The notes beneath the pieces were generated by a model. It was not told the origin of the DNA. It made no database searches and saw nothing but the letters and a program-made list of their open reading frames with translations. From positions 1 to 49,608 of the forward strand of contig CAZYGI010000024.1 in assembly GCA_964647255.1 (NCBI GenBank): DNA of 49,608 bases, in the 5' to 3' direction. Source of the stretch: CAWJEL01 sp964647255 (GTDB lineage: Bacteria > Chloroflexota > Anaerolineae > CG2-30-64-16). Of this stretch, positions 37,703-46,870 are shown piece after piece; the first letter of the stretch is position 1; each line of letters opens with the position of its first letter. Both the position numbers and the translations under genes were made by a program.

Positions 37703-38473
37703 ATGAAAACACGGTCCTGGATCAATTTGCTCGCCGGCGCGCTTATCGGGGCCGCGGCGGCCGCGGGCTACCAGCAGTATCAGCGCCGGCCGTTGGCGCG
37801 CATCCCCAGCGTGGAGGGCCTCGACGATCCGGCCGTTGCGCTCGGCTACGGCAAAATCATGCGCCTGCCGCACATCGCGCTTCTGCGCGCCTGGCTCGCC
37901 CGCCAGGCGGCCCGGCTGATGCCCGCGGGCGAGGCCGCCGACATCGGCTGCGGGCCGGGCTATCTCGCCATCGCGCTGGCGCGCCGCGCGCCCGGCCTGC
38001 GTGTCACCGGGGTGGATCTCTCAGACGTGATGTTGGTGCAGGCGCGCGAGGAAGCGCGTGCGGCCGGCCTGGCGCACCGGACCGACTTTCGCATCGGCGA
38101 CAACGCGGCCCTCCCCTTCGCCGATGCCGCGCTGGACCTGGTGATCAGCACCCTGTCGTTGCACCATTGGGCCGATCCGGTGACGGTGCTCGATGAGGTG
38201 GCGCGCGTGCTGCGGCCCGGCGGCGCGTTCTACATCTTCGACCTGCGCCGCGATCTGACCCCGCCGCCCTGGCTGCTCCTCTGGTTTGCCACCAACGTGG
38301 TCGTGCCGCGGCCGCTGCGCTACGTGGGGGAGCCGCTCGGCAGCCGAAACGCCGCGTACACACCCGCCGAGGCAACCGCCCTGGCCGAGACCAGCAAGCT
38401 GACCGGCTGGCGCGTGACCGCCGGTCCGCTCTGGCTGACCATCGAGGGGCATACCCCACACGCGGATCGGTAG
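37703..38473 (+). CDS. class I SAM-dependent methyltransferase
   Basis: A 256-aa protein with a short hydrophobic N-terminal segment (NLLAGALIGAAAAAGY), possibly a membrane anchor. The Rossmann-type methyltransferase fold follows: motif I ADIGCGPGYLAIAL near residue 78, VTGVDLSDVML, DNAALPFADAALDLVISTLSLHHW and VLRPGGAFYIFDL. The substrate is unknown. Confidence 0.88.
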   Translation: MKTRSWINLLAGALIGAAAAAGYQQYQRRPLARIPSVEGLDDPAVALGYGKIMRLPHIALLRAWLARQAARLMPAGEAADIGCGPGYLAIALARRAPGLRVTGVDLSDVMLVQAREEARAAGLAHRTDFRIGDNAALPFADAALDLVISTLSLHHWADPVTVLDEVARVLRPGGAFYIFDLRRDLTPPPWLLLWFATNVVVPRPLRYVGEPLGSRNAAYTPAEATALAETSKLTGWRVTAGPLWLTIEGHTPHADR

Positions 38474-38512
38474 GACGGGTTGCCACCCCGTCCCACCCTG
38501 CCAGGAGCCAAC

Positions 38513-39691
38513 ATGTCATCGCCGAAAGCAACCCGCTACCTCATGTTCGCCCTGCTCTACTTCGCCCAGGGCGCGATCCTGAGCTATTTCACCGCGCTGA
38601 ACGCCCTCTACCTGTTGTCGTTCAACCTGAGCATGAGCCAGGTGGGCCTCTTTTCCGCCATTGCGCTGATGCCCTTCGTTTTGAAAATCTTCCTGGGGAT
38701 GATCAGCGACCGGTTCAACCTGCTCGGTAAAGGCCATCGCGTACCGTACATCGTTGTGGGCCTCACCCTGCAGGCGGTCTGCTGCGTCATTGCGCCGTTC
38801 ATCCATCCCGGGACGCACTTCGGCCTCTTCGCCGGGCTGGCATTTGTGCTGATGACCGGCATGGCGCTCTACGACACGTGCACCGATGGGCTGGCGCTGG
38901 ACACCACGCCCGAAAGCGAACAGGGCACGGTGCAAAGCCTGATGGTCGGCGGCCGGGCGCTGGGTGTGGTCGTCGTCTCGGCGGCGATCGGCGCGCTGGC
39001 GCAACTTGCCTCCTGGCGGGTCGCCTTCTGGACGCTGGCGCTGATCACCCTGCTGCCGCTGCCGTTCGTGCTGCGGATGGTTGAAGCGCCGCGGCCAGCC
39101 GAGCGTCGCTTCCAGTGGCGCGCCTTTCGAGCGTTCACGCGGTGGCCCGTGATCGCGCTGGGCCTGCTCGGCGCGCTCTATTCGCTGATCATCAACGGCG
39201 CAAACCAGATCGTCAATCCGTTCCTGCAAGGGAACTACGGCATCAACTACATCACCGCCGGGTTCTACACTGCCGCGTGGGGCGTCGGGGTCGTGCTCGG
39301 CGGGCTGGCCGGCGGCCGGCTGGCCGACCGGATCGGCCGCCTGCGCACGGTGGCTGCGGCGCTGACCGCCGCAGCGGTCGCCATCGCCGCGTTGGCCGCG
39401 ATCCAGAGCCCGCTGATGGCGTGGCCGCTGGTGCTGGCATTCGGCTTTGCGTTCGGGTTCTACGAGACCGTCTACTTCGCCACCTCAATGGCCTTCTGCG
39501 ACCCACGCATCGCCGCCTCGATGTTCGCGCTGCTGATGGCCGTCGCCAACCTGGGCACCGGCGTCGGGATGGCGGTTTCCGGTGCGCTGTCCGACGCAGC
39601 CGGCTACCGCGCCACCTTCCTGGTGCTGGCCGCGCTCAACCTGTTGGCGCTGCCGCTGCTGCCGGCGATCTTCGGCCGGAAGCAGGCATAA
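38513..39691 (+). CDS. MFS transporter
   Basis: A 392-aa protein with about 12 membrane segments. MFS motif A-like loops are GMISDRFNLLGKGHR after segment 2 and GRLADRIGRLR in the second half. The start ATG 38513 has CAGGAG 7 nt upstream. The region EAPRPAERRFQW marks the central cytoplasmic loop. Substrate unknown; the overall look is of AmpG/PucC-like or sugar-phosphate carriers. Confidence 0.88.
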   Translation: MSSPKATRYLMFALLYFAQGAILSYFTALNALYLLSFNLSMSQVGLFSAIALMPFVLKIFLGMISDRFNLLGKGHRVPYIVVGLTLQAVCCVIAPFIHPGTHFGLFAGLAFVLMTGMALYDTCTDGLALDTTPESEQGTVQSLMVGGRALGVVVVSAAIGALAQLASWRVAFWTLALITLLPLPFVLRMVEAPRPAERRFQWRAFRAFTRWPVIALGLLGALYSLIINGANQIVNPFLQGNYGINYITAGFYTAAWGVGVVLGGLAGGRLADRIGRLRTVAAALTAAAVAIAALAAIQSPLMAWPLVLAFGFAFGFYETVYFATSMAFCDPRIAASMFALLMAVANLGTGVGMAVSGALSDAAGYRATFLVLAALNLLALPLLPAIFGRKQA

Positions 39692-39713
39692 ACCAAACGG
39701 GAGACGGGTTCAA

Positions 39714-41057
39714 GTGACTGCTTCAACCGCAAACTGGGACGAGATCGCGGCCGATGCCGCGGCGACGCTGAGCCGTTATGTCCAATTCGACACCACCAAC
39801 CCGCCGGGGAACGAGCTGGCTGCCGCCGGTTGGCTGCGCGATCAACTCATCACCCGCGGCATCAGCGCGGACGTCCAAATCCACGAGCCGGCCGCGGGCC
39901 GCGGGCTGGTGCTGGCGCGCATCGCGGGCCGCAAGCCGCTCAAGCCGCTGCTCGTCACCCATCACATGGACGTGGTGGCGGCCGATCCCACGCAATGGTC
40001 GCACGCGCCGTTCAGCGGCGCGGTGGCTGACGGCTGCGTGTGGGGCCGCGGCACGCTCGACACCAAGAACCTCGGTGTGATCTTCCTGCTGGCGCTGGAA
40101 TCGCTCCTCCGGGAAGGCGTCCGTTTCCGCCGGCCCATCATCTTCCTCGCCGTGCCGGACGAGGAAACCGGCGGCGAGCACGGCATGCGCTGGCTGGTGG
40201 AACGCTTCGGCCCGGAGCTTGACCCGGAATGGGTGTGGGACGAGGGCAGCGGCGGCGTGAAGGGCATGTTCGGTGACGGCGTGATGTTCGGCCTGGCCGT
40301 CGCGGAGAAGCAGATCCAGCACCTGAAGCTGAGCGCGGCTGGCCGGCCGGGCCACGCCTCGACCCCGCACCGGGACAACGCCAACGTCACCCTGTTGAAC
40401 GCGCTCGACCGGGTGTTGCGGCGCGAGCGGCCGCTGCGCGCCAACGCCGTCGCCGCGGCGATGTTCCGCGCGCTGGCGCACACGCAGAAGTTCCCCGCCT
40501 CCCTGCTGATGAGGCACCTCGATCGTCCGCCCGTGCTTCTGCTGGCGGCCGGGCAGCTGGAACGCGAGCCGCTGATCAACGCACTGCTGCGCGACACCAT
40601 GAGCCTGACGGTGCTGCGCGCGGGCTACAAGGTCAACGTGATCCCCGAACGGGCCGAGGCGGAACTCGATTGCCGCCTGCTGCCGGACACCGACGCGGCG
40701 GAGTTCCACCGCTGGCTGCGGGGCCGCCTCGCTGACGAGCGGGTGACGGTGGAAATCGGCGAGAGCTCGCCGCCGTCGGGCATCGCGCCGCTGGACGGGC
40801 CCTTCCCGCGCGCCGTTGAGCGGGCCGTCGCGGCGCACGTGCCCGGCGCGGGCGTCTTTCCGCTGCTGATGTCTGGCGCGACCGATGGCCGCTACTGGCG
40901 GGGCCGCGGCTATGCCAGCTACGGTTTCGGGCCGGTCATCATGACCCGCGATGACATCGCCCGCATCCACGGGATTGACGAGCGCATCTCGGTCGAAAAC
41001 CTGGTGTTGGGCGTCAAGATCGCCCGCGACGTCATCCGGGAGCTGTGCGCCGAGTGA
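39714..41057 (+). CDS. M20 family metallopeptidase/deacylase
   Basis: A 447-aa dinuclear zinc hydrolase. Metal-site motifs: HHMDVV (first His and Asp), GRGTLDTKN (bridging Asp), then DEETGGEHGM with the general-base Glu. The central dimerisation domain has GHASTPHRDNANV. A late AEAELDCRLLPD segment precedes the last metal His. Members are carboxypeptidases, aminoacylases or ArgE/DapE-like enzymes. I choose GTG 39714 (GGGAGACGGG upstream); the frame is open upstream within the MFS gene. The start lies 22 nt after the MFS stop. Confidence 0.88.
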   Translation: MTASTANWDEIAADAAATLSRYVQFDTTNPPGNELAAAGWLRDQLITRGISADVQIHEPAAGRGLVLARIAGRKPLKPLLVTHHMDVVAADPTQWSHAPFSGAVADGCVWGRGTLDTKNLGVIFLLALESLLREGVRFRRPIIFLAVPDEETGGEHGMRWLVERFGPELDPEWVWDEGSGGVKGMFGDGVMFGLAVAEKQIQHLKLSAAGRPGHASTPHRDNANVTLLNALDRVLRRERPLRANAVAAAMFRALAHTQKFPASLLMRHLDRPPVLLLAAGQLEREPLINALLRDTMSLTVLRAGYKVNVIPERAEAELDCRLLPDTDAAEFHRWLRGRLADERVTVEIGESSPPSGIAPLDGPFPRAVERAVAAHVPGAGVFPLLMSGATDGRYWRGRGYASYGFGPVIMTRDDIARIHGIDERISVENLVLGVKIARDVIRELCAE

Positions 41058-41075
41058 GAGCATTCGGCTTGTTTC

Positions 41076-41084
41076 TGCTATAAT
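41076..41084 (+). promoter_or_regulatory. extended -10 promoter of the aminotransferase gene
   Basis: TGC-TATAAT (TG at 41076, -10 at 41079-41084) with no usable -35, typical of extended -10 promoters. The leader to ATG 41192 would be about 100 nt. Confidence 0.5.
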
Positions 41085-41191
41085 GATGACGTTTCAGTCG
41101 CGGCGGGATAATCGCGCAGCCTGAGCCTTTGTGATTCGCGCCATTTTATGGCGTGTACCTTCAACCGTCAGTGCCGAGAGGATCACCCATC

Positions 41192-42361
41192 ATGCCCTTC
41201 GCCGAACGCGTCGCCCAACTCAAACCCGAGGGGGCCTATTTCATGCTCAGCCGCGCCCAGGCGCTCGAAGCCGCGGGCCGCAAAATCATCCACCTGGAGA
41301 TCGGCCAGCCGGACGTGCCGACCTTCGAGAACATCAGCCGCGCGGGCGTGAAGTCCATCCAAGATGGCTTCACCCGCTACACGCCCTCGGCCGGCATCCC
41401 GGCGCTGCGCCGCGCCATCGCCGAACAGGCCAGCGCCCAGCGCGGGCTGCACTTCGGCCCCCAAAATGTCGTGGTGGGGCCGGGCGCCAAGCCCGCGCTC
41501 TTCTTCCCGACCCTGGCCCTCGTCGGACCGGGCGATGAAGTGATCTATCCCGATCCAGGCTTCCCGACCTACGCGGCGATGATCGGCGTGGCGGGCGGCG
41601 TGCCCGTGCCCGTGCCGCTGCTGGAGGAGGCCGATTTCTCATTCGACCTGGACGTCTTCGACCGCGCGCTGAGCGACCGCACCCGGCTGATCATCCTCAA
41701 CTCGCCGGGGAACCCCACCGGCGGCGTGATGCCGCTGGCCGCGCTGGAGCACATCGCCCGTGCCGCAGCCGAGCGGGACATCTGGGTGCTGTCGGACGAA
41801 ATCTACAGCCGGCTGGTGTTCGACGGCGTGCAGGCGCCGACCATCGCCGGCCTGCCCGGCATGGCCGAACGGACGATCATCTGCGATGGATTCTCGAAGA
41901 CGTACGCGATGACCGGCTGGCGGCTGGGCTACGGCATCATGCCCGCGGCGCTGGCCGAGCGCGTCGAGCTGCTGCTGACGCACTCGGTGGGCTGCACTGC
42001 GTCCTTCACCCAGGCTGCCGGCGTGGAGGCGCTCACCGGGCCGCAGGCGCGCGTCGCCGAGGTCGTGGCCGAGTATCAGCGCCGCCGTGACGTGCTGGTG
42101 GCCGGGCTGAACGCGATCCCCGGCGTGCGCTGTCGTAAACCGCAGGGCGCGTTCTACGTCTTCCCCAACGTTGCCAGCTTCGGCAAGAGCTCCGACTGGC
42201 TGGCCGACTACCTGCTGAACGAAGCCGGCGTCGCGGTCCTGCCCGGCACGTCGTTCGGCCCGCACGGCGAAGGCTATCTGCGGCTGGTGTTCGCGAACTC
42301 GCTCGACAACATCGAGCTGGCCCTGGCGCAGATGGCCGAGGCGCTGGCGCAGGTGGCATAG
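41192..42361 (+). CDS. class I/II PLP-dependent aminotransferase
   Basis: A 389-aa fold-type I aminotransferase like aspartate/aromatic aminotransferases. NSPGNPTGGVM is the active-site Asn loop, LSDEIYSRLVFDG holds the Asp/Tyr pair, and the PLP Schiff-base Lys is in DGFSKTYAMTGWRLGYG. The C-terminal RLVFANS has the carboxylate-binding Arg. ATG 41192 is chosen: GAGAGGA lies 9 nt upstream and homology starts at once. A longer in-frame ATG at 41153 lacks a ribosome binding site. Confidence 0.93.
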   Translation: MPFAERVAQLKPEGAYFMLSRAQALEAAGRKIIHLEIGQPDVPTFENISRAGVKSIQDGFTRYTPSAGIPALRRAIAEQASAQRGLHFGPQNVVVGPGAKPALFFPTLALVGPGDEVIYPDPGFPTYAAMIGVAGGVPVPVPLLEEADFSFDLDVFDRALSDRTRLIILNSPGNPTGGVMPLAALEHIARAAAERDIWVLSDEIYSRLVFDGVQAPTIAGLPGMAERTIICDGFSKTYAMTGWRLGYGIMPAALAERVELLLTHSVGCTASFTQAAGVEALTGPQARVAEVVAEYQRRRDVLVAGLNAIPGVRCRKPQGAFYVFPNVASFGKSSDWLADYLLNEAGVAVLPGTSFGPHGEGYLRLVFANSLDNIELALAQMAEALAQVA

Positions 42362-42418
42362 AGCGTAGAGCGTGGAGCGTGGAGCGTGGAGCGCCACCGT
42401 GTCACCGTGTCGCCGTGT
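42361..42418 (+). repeat. two adjoining tandem arrays (GAGCGTG heptamers, CACCGTGT octamers)
   Basis: GAGCGTA/GAGCGTG repeats 4.7 times at 42361-42393, then CACCGTGT/CGCCGTGT three times at 42395-42418. The heptamer is the complement of the family at 23514-23642. It fills the gap between the aminotransferase stop and the peptidase ribosome binding site. Confidence 0.85.
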
Positions 42419-42435
42419 CAACAAAGGAGCCTCCC

Positions 42436-44118
42436 ATGTCCTTCCCAAAGATAGACCCGCTGGATTGGAGCACGATTCAGCCGCACGTGGACGCGCTGCT
42501 CGCTGCTGAGCTGACGTCCGAGAACGCTGCGGCTTGGCTGCAGCGATGGAGCGACCTGGCGTCGGTGCTGTACGAGGCCCAGGCGCAGATCAATCGCGCC
42601 ATCACAGAAAACACCGCGGATGCGGAGGCCGACCGGCGCTTCAAGATCCTGGTGGACGAAATCCTCCCGCGGGCGCGGGTGGCGGACCAGGCGCTGCGCG
42701 ACCGACTCTTGAGCCTGGCGGGCTATGCGCCGCCGGCCGATGCCATCGAGCTCGTGCGCCGTTTCCGCGCCGCGGCCGACATCTTTTGCGCCGAGAACGT
42801 GCCGATCCTGAGCGAGCTGCTCAAGCTGAGCAACCAGTACGACAAGATCATGGGCGGCTTGACGATTGACTGGAACGGGACCGCCGAGACGCTCGAGCGG
42901 GCGCGGATGCACTGGCAGAGCCCCGACCGGGCCGAGCGCGAGGTGTCGTGGCGCGCGGTGATGGCCGCGCACCTGGCCCAGCGCGAGAAGCTGAACGACC
43001 TCTACCTCGAAATGCTCCGGCTGCGGCGCCAGGTGGCGAAGAACGCCGGCCTGCCCCATTTCCGAGCCTACATATGGCAGGAGCTCGCGCGCTTCGACTA
43101 CACGCCGGCCGACTGCTTCACCTACCACGCCGCGATCGAGCAGAAGGTCGTCCCCCTGGCACATAAGCTCTACGCCGAGCAGGCGGGCAAGCTGGGGCTG
43201 GCCGCGCTGCGGCCCTGGGACACCGACGCCGATCCGCACGGCGCGCCGCTGCGCCCCTTCCGCGATGTAACCGAGCTGGAAGCCGGCTGCCGCCGGATCT
43301 TCACCCAGGTAGATCCTGAGCTGGCGGCGTATTTCGACGTCATGCAGGACGGGTTCCTCGACCTGGATTCGCGGCCCAACAAGGCGCAGGGCGGCTACTG
43401 CGACGCCTTCCCCGTGACCGGCAAGCCGTACATTTTCATGAACGCGGTCGGCACGCACGACAACGTGCAGACGCTGCTGCACGAAGGCGGCCACGCTTTC
43501 CACTTCATGGAATCGCGGCGCAACCCGCTGTGGTGGAATCAGAACGGCCCGATGGAATTTTGCGAGGTCGCTTCGATGGGCATGGAACTGCTTGCGGCCC
43601 CCTATCTGCCGGCCGACCGCGGCGGCTTCTACACCGAGGCCGACGCACGGCGCGCTTATGCCGAGAAGCTGCGCGAGATCGTCACCTTCCTGCCCTACAT
43701 GGCCGTGGTGGACGCCTTCCAGCATTGGGTCTACGTGGACGCGCCGGAGGCGGTGACCGCAGCCGATCTGGACGCCAAATGGAGCGAGCTGTGGGATCGC
43801 TTCATGCCGGGCATTGACTACGCCGGCCTGCAAGACGAGAAGGAAACCGGCTGGCACCGCAAGCTACACATCTTCGACTCGCCGTTCTACTACATCGAGT
43901 ACGGTCTGGCCGAGTTGGGCGCGCTGCAAGTCTGGCGCAACGCGCTGCGAGATCAGCAGCGGGCCGTGGCCGATTATCGCGCCGCGCTGGCGCTGGGCGG
44001 TACGCGCGGGCTGGCACAGCTCTTCGCGGTCGCGAACACGACCTTCGCCTTCGATGCGACGGCCGTCGGCGAACTCATGGCGCGGGTCGAACAGCAGTTG
44101 CTCGACCTGGAAGGTTGA
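42436..44118 (+). CDS. M3 family oligoendopeptidase
   Basis: A 560-aa zinc peptidase of the oligopeptidase F/M3 family. The HExxH zinc motif is HEGGHAFHF (in NVQTLLHEGGHAFHF), with the third ligand expected in the following ...FCEVASMGMELL helix. GGYCDAFPVTGKPYIFMN just upstream is typical of the clan. It degrades short peptides in the cytoplasm. The start ATG 42436 has AAAGGAG 7 nt upstream. The gene ends 4 nt before the next ATG. Confidence 0.95.
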   Translation: MSFPKIDPLDWSTIQPHVDALLAAELTSENAAAWLQRWSDLASVLYEAQAQINRAITENTADAEADRRFKILVDEILPRARVADQALRDRLLSLAGYAPPADAIELVRRFRAAADIFCAENVPILSELLKLSNQYDKIMGGLTIDWNGTAETLERARMHWQSPDRAEREVSWRAVMAAHLAQREKLNDLYLEMLRLRRQVAKNAGLPHFRAYIWQELARFDYTPADCFTYHAAIEQKVVPLAHKLYAEQAGKLGLAALRPWDTDADPHGAPLRPFRDVTELEAGCRRIFTQVDPELAAYFDVMQDGFLDLDSRPNKAQGGYCDAFPVTGKPYIFMNAVGTHDNVQTLLHEGGHAFHFMESRRNPLWWNQNGPMEFCEVASMGMELLAAPYLPADRGGFYTEADARRAYAEKLREIVTFLPYMAVVDAFQHWVYVDAPEAVTAADLDAKWSELWDRFMPGIDYAGLQDEKETGWHRKLHIFDSPFYYIEYGLAELGALQVWRNALRDQQRAVADYRAALALGGTRGLAQLFAVANTTFAFDATAVGELMARVEQQLLDLEG

Positions 44119-44121
44119 CCC

Positions 44122-44895
44122 ATGACAGTTGATCCCACCCAAAGGTTCACGACCCGGGTCGAGAACTATGTCAAATACAGGCCGGGCTATCCCCGGGCCA
44201 TTCTGGATCTGCTGCGCCGCGAGTGCGGGTTGACGCCGGCCTCCGTCGTCGCCGACATCGGCTCAGGCACCGGTCTTTCGACCAAACTCTTCCTGGCCAA
44301 CGGAAACCGCGTGTATGGGGTGGAACCCAACCCGGAGATGCGCGAGGCCGGGGAAAAGCTGCTGGCGCAGTATCCCCGCTTCGTGAGCGTGGCCGCGCCC
44401 GCCGAGGCAACCACGCTTGACGCCGGCAGCGCGGATTTCGTGGTCGCCGGCCAGGCATTCCACTGGTTTGACCGCGAGCAGGCGCGCGCCGAGTTCGCCC
44501 GCATCCTTAAGCCCGCAGGCTGGGCCGTGCTGATGTGGAACGAGCGCCGCGTCAGCGACACGCTCTTCCTGCGCAACTACGAGCGGCTGCTGAAAACCTT
44601 CAGCACAGACTATGCTGAGGTGGATCACCGGCGCATGGATGCCGCCGTGTTGGGCGCCTTCTTCGGCAAAACCGGCTACCGCGTCGCCCGCTTCAACAAC
44701 AAACAGCGCTTCGACTTCGATGGCGTGCGCGGCCGGCTGCTGTCATCGTCCTACGCACCGGAGCCGGGCCACCCCAACTACGAGCCGATGCTGGCCGAGC
44801 TGGGGCGCATCTTCGACGCGTACAACCGCGACGGCTTGGTGACGCTTGTCTACGACACCAACGTTTATTACGGCCATTTGGCTGAAACTCGATAA
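44122..44895 (+). CDS. class I SAM-dependent methyltransferase
   Basis: A 257-aa methyltransferase of the UbiE/COQ5-like class. Motif I VADIGSGTGLSTKLFL near residue 39, VYGVEPNPEMREAGE (acidic residue for ribose), ADFVVAGQAFHWFD, and FARILKPAGWAVLMWNE. The YVKYRPGYP start is common in this subgroup. It begins 4 nt after the peptidase stop, so it is likely coupled to it. Substrate unknown. Confidence 0.88.
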   Translation: MTVDPTQRFTTRVENYVKYRPGYPRAILDLLRRECGLTPASVVADIGSGTGLSTKLFLANGNRVYGVEPNPEMREAGEKLLAQYPRFVSVAAPAEATTLDAGSADFVVAGQAFHWFDREQARAEFARILKPAGWAVLMWNERRVSDTLFLRNYERLLKTFSTDYAEVDHRRMDAAVLGAFFGKTGYRVARFNNKQRFDFDGVRGRLLSSSYAPEPGHPNYEPMLAELGRIFDAYNRDGLVTLVYDTNVYYGHLAETR

Positions 44896-44917
44896 ACCAT
44901 AGACCCTTGAGGTGATC

Positions 44918-45415
44918 ATGAACAGACTCTTGATGCAAGCGCAGACTCAGCGCGATCCGCTCAGCATCGTGATCGGCGTGCTGCGTGCGGAAGGCTGGTC
45001 GCCGCGGCCCGACCCGGAGAACGGCGGCCTCAGTGTGGATTTTGGCGACAAGACGCTGCCGTGCAGCGGCGCCGCCTTTCTCGTGCCCGACGAGAGCCGC
45101 TTCGTGTTCTACGCTCAGTTCGACCGTGATGCGCCGGTGGAGACGCTGAGCCAGGTCGCCGAATACATCACCCGCGCCAATTTCGGGATTGACATCGGCA
45201 ATTTCGAACTGGATTACGATGAGGGTTTGGTGCGATACAAGAGCAGCTTCGACTACGAAGGCGAGCCGCTGGCACCCAACTTGATCCGCAACGCCGTGCA
45301 GGCGACCCTGGATAGCGTCCGCATGTACGCCGCGGGCCTCGCTGACGTGATGGCGGGCACGAAGACCGCTGTCCAGGCGATCGCCGAGGCCGAAGCCGAA
45401 CTGGACGCGGCGTAA
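44918..45415 (+). CDS. YbjN-like domain protein
   Basis: A 165-aa soluble protein with the YbjN/T3SS-chaperone-like layout: short N-terminal helix (IVIGVLRAEGW), paired strands (FVFYAQFDRDAP), helix ETLSQVAEYITRANFGI, GNFELDYDEGLVRYKSSFDYEG and a long C-terminal helix. No catalytic residues. Function unknown in this setting. GAGG sits 5 nt before ATG 44918; an in-frame GTG at 44912 is the alternative start. Confidence 0.75.
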   Translation: MNRLLMQAQTQRDPLSIVIGVLRAEGWSPRPDPENGGLSVDFGDKTLPCSGAAFLVPDESRFVFYAQFDRDAPVETLSQVAEYITRANFGIDIGNFELDYDEGLVRYKSSFDYEGEPLAPNLIRNAVQATLDSVRMYAAGLADVMAGTKTAVQAIAEAEAELDAA

Positions 45416-45432
45416 CGGCCGCGGAAGACCTC

Positions 45433-46857
45433 ATGTCCGCTCCCACCAAAGCCGACTTTCTGCTCGACCCCACGGTTCACTTTCTGAATCACGGTTCGTT
45501 CGGCGCGTGCCCGCGGCCGGTGTTCGAGGCGTACCAGCAGTGGCAGGCCGAGCTGGAACGCCAACCGGTCGAATTCCTGGGCCGCCGCGCCGGCGAGCTG
45601 CTGGCGGCCAGCCGCGCGGCGCTGGCAGCCTACCTCGGCATCGCCGCGGATGACCTGGTCTACTGCCCCAACCCGACAACCGCGATCAACGCGGTGGCGC
45701 GCAATGTAGCGCGGCTGTCCGGCAGTGACCGAAAAGAAGGCTCCCGCCCCCTCGGAACCGGAACCAATAGAGATTCGCATCCGGCGCGTGACGGGTTGGG
45801 AATTCAAGAGGAAAAATCAGCGCCGATCAGCGTTCCTCTGCAAAATCTGCGTTCCGTTTTCGATCCGGAAGACTCACCTCTCCGGCTACAGCCCGGCGAC
45901 GAGATCCTGACCACCGACCACGAGTACGGCGCGATGGATCGCACCTGGCGCTATCTCTGCGACCAGACCAGCATCCGTTATGTCCAGCGACCGATCCCCC
46001 TGCCCGTCACGACGCACGCCGACTTCGTCGAGCGGTTCTGGGCCGGCGTCACCCCGCGCACGCGCATCATCTTCATCAGCCACATCACCAGCGCCACCGC
46101 GCTGACGTTCCCGGCCGTCGAAATCTGCCGGCGGGCGCGCCAGGCGGGCATCCTCACCATCGTGGACGGTGCGCATGCGCCAGGACAGATCCCGCTGAAC
46201 CTGGCGGAGCTGGGTGCGGACATCTACACCGGCGCCTGCCACAAATGGCTCTGCGCGCCGAAGGGGGCTGCCTTCCTCTACGTCCGCCGCGAGCTCCAGC
46301 CCTGGCTGGAGCCGCTGATCGTGAGCTGGGGCTGGGAGAGCGACGCGCCCGGCCCATCACCGTTCGTGGACTGGCACGAGTGGCAGGGCACGCGCGACCT
46401 GGCCGCGTACCTGAGCGTCCCCGCCGCGATCCGCTACCAGGCCGAGCATGATTGGGAGGCGACGCGCGAACGCTGCCACGCGCTGGCCGTCGAGACGCGG
46501 CAACGGATCGAGGCGCTGACCGGCCTGCCCGCCATCTGCCCGGATGACACCTTGCCACAATCCGGGAATCGCGAGGCGCGCTCGCCTGATGCGCCAGACG
46601 CAGGACCGGCTGAAGCCTCGATTCCGGCGCACTCGGCTCGCGCGACCTGGTTCACCCAATTCTTCGCCGCGCGGCTGCCGGAATGCGACCTGGATGCGCT
46701 CAAGGCCCGACTGTACGCCGAAGAACGCGTCGAGGTCCCGATCCACCGCTGGAACGGCATCCCGCTCGTGCGCGTGTCGTTCCAGGCGTACAACGACCGC
46801 GCCGATGCCGACGCGCTGCTCGCCGGCCTGGCGCGCCTGCTGCCGGAGCGAAACTGA
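45433..46857 (+). CDS. class V aminotransferase (isopenicillin-N epimerase/cysteine desulfurase-like)
   Basis: A 474-aa PLP enzyme, longer than the usual about 390-400 aa. It starts FLNHGSFGACPRPVFEAYQQWQ; LQPGDEILTTDHEYGAMDR and IVDGAHAPGQIPLNL follow, and the PLP Lys is in GACHKWLCAPKG. Two extra stretches break the family pattern: residues about 97-149 (between VARLSG and LRLQPGDE) and about 375-403 (between AICPDD and TWFTQFFA). Both keep the frame and are polar and disordered. They look like short repeats inserted in the gene, and the fold core is otherwise intact. Exact reaction unknown. Confidence 0.88.
   Translation: MSAPTKADFLLDPTVHFLNHGSFGACPRPVFEAYQQWQAELERQPVEFLGRRAGELLAASRAALAAYLGIAADDLVYCPNPTTAINAVARNVARLSGSDRKEGSRPLGTGTNRDSHPARDGLGIQEEKSAPISVPLQNLRSVFDPEDSPLRLQPGDEILTTDHEYGAMDRTWRYLCDQTSIRYVQRPIPLPVTTHADFVERFWAGVTPRTRIIFISHITSATALTFPAVEICRRARQAGILTIVDGAHAPGQIPLNLAELGADIYTGACHKWLCAPKGAAFLYVRRELQPWLEPLIVSWGWESDAPGPSPFVDWHEWQGTRDLAAYLSVPAAIRYQAEHDWEATRERCHALAVETRQRIEALTGLPAICPDDTLPQSGNREARSPDAPDAGPAEASIPAHSARATWFTQFFAARLPECDLDALKARLYAEERVEVPIHRWNGIPLVRVSFQAYNDRADADALLAGLARLLPERN
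45721..45879 (+). repeat. in-frame repeat-like insert 1 in the class V aminotransferase gene
   Basis: About 159 bp (53 codons) of A-rich sequence unlike its GC-rich flanks, including AATCAGCGCCGATCAGCGTT and CAAAATCTGCGTTCCG, which look like degenerate dispersed intergenic repeats. It splits a conserved loop just before LQPGDEIL. No stop in frame. Confidence 0.55.
46558..46641 (+). repeat. in-frame repeat-like insert 2 in the class V aminotransferase gene
   Basis: CCGGGAATCGCGAGGC (46562-46577) and GCCTCGATTCCGG (46615-46627) are an imperfect inverted repeat with a 37-nt loop. The stretch encodes the extra segment at about residues 375-403, rich in Ala, Pro, Asp and Arg. Confidence 0.5.
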
Positions 46858-46870
46858 GAATAGAACGCAA

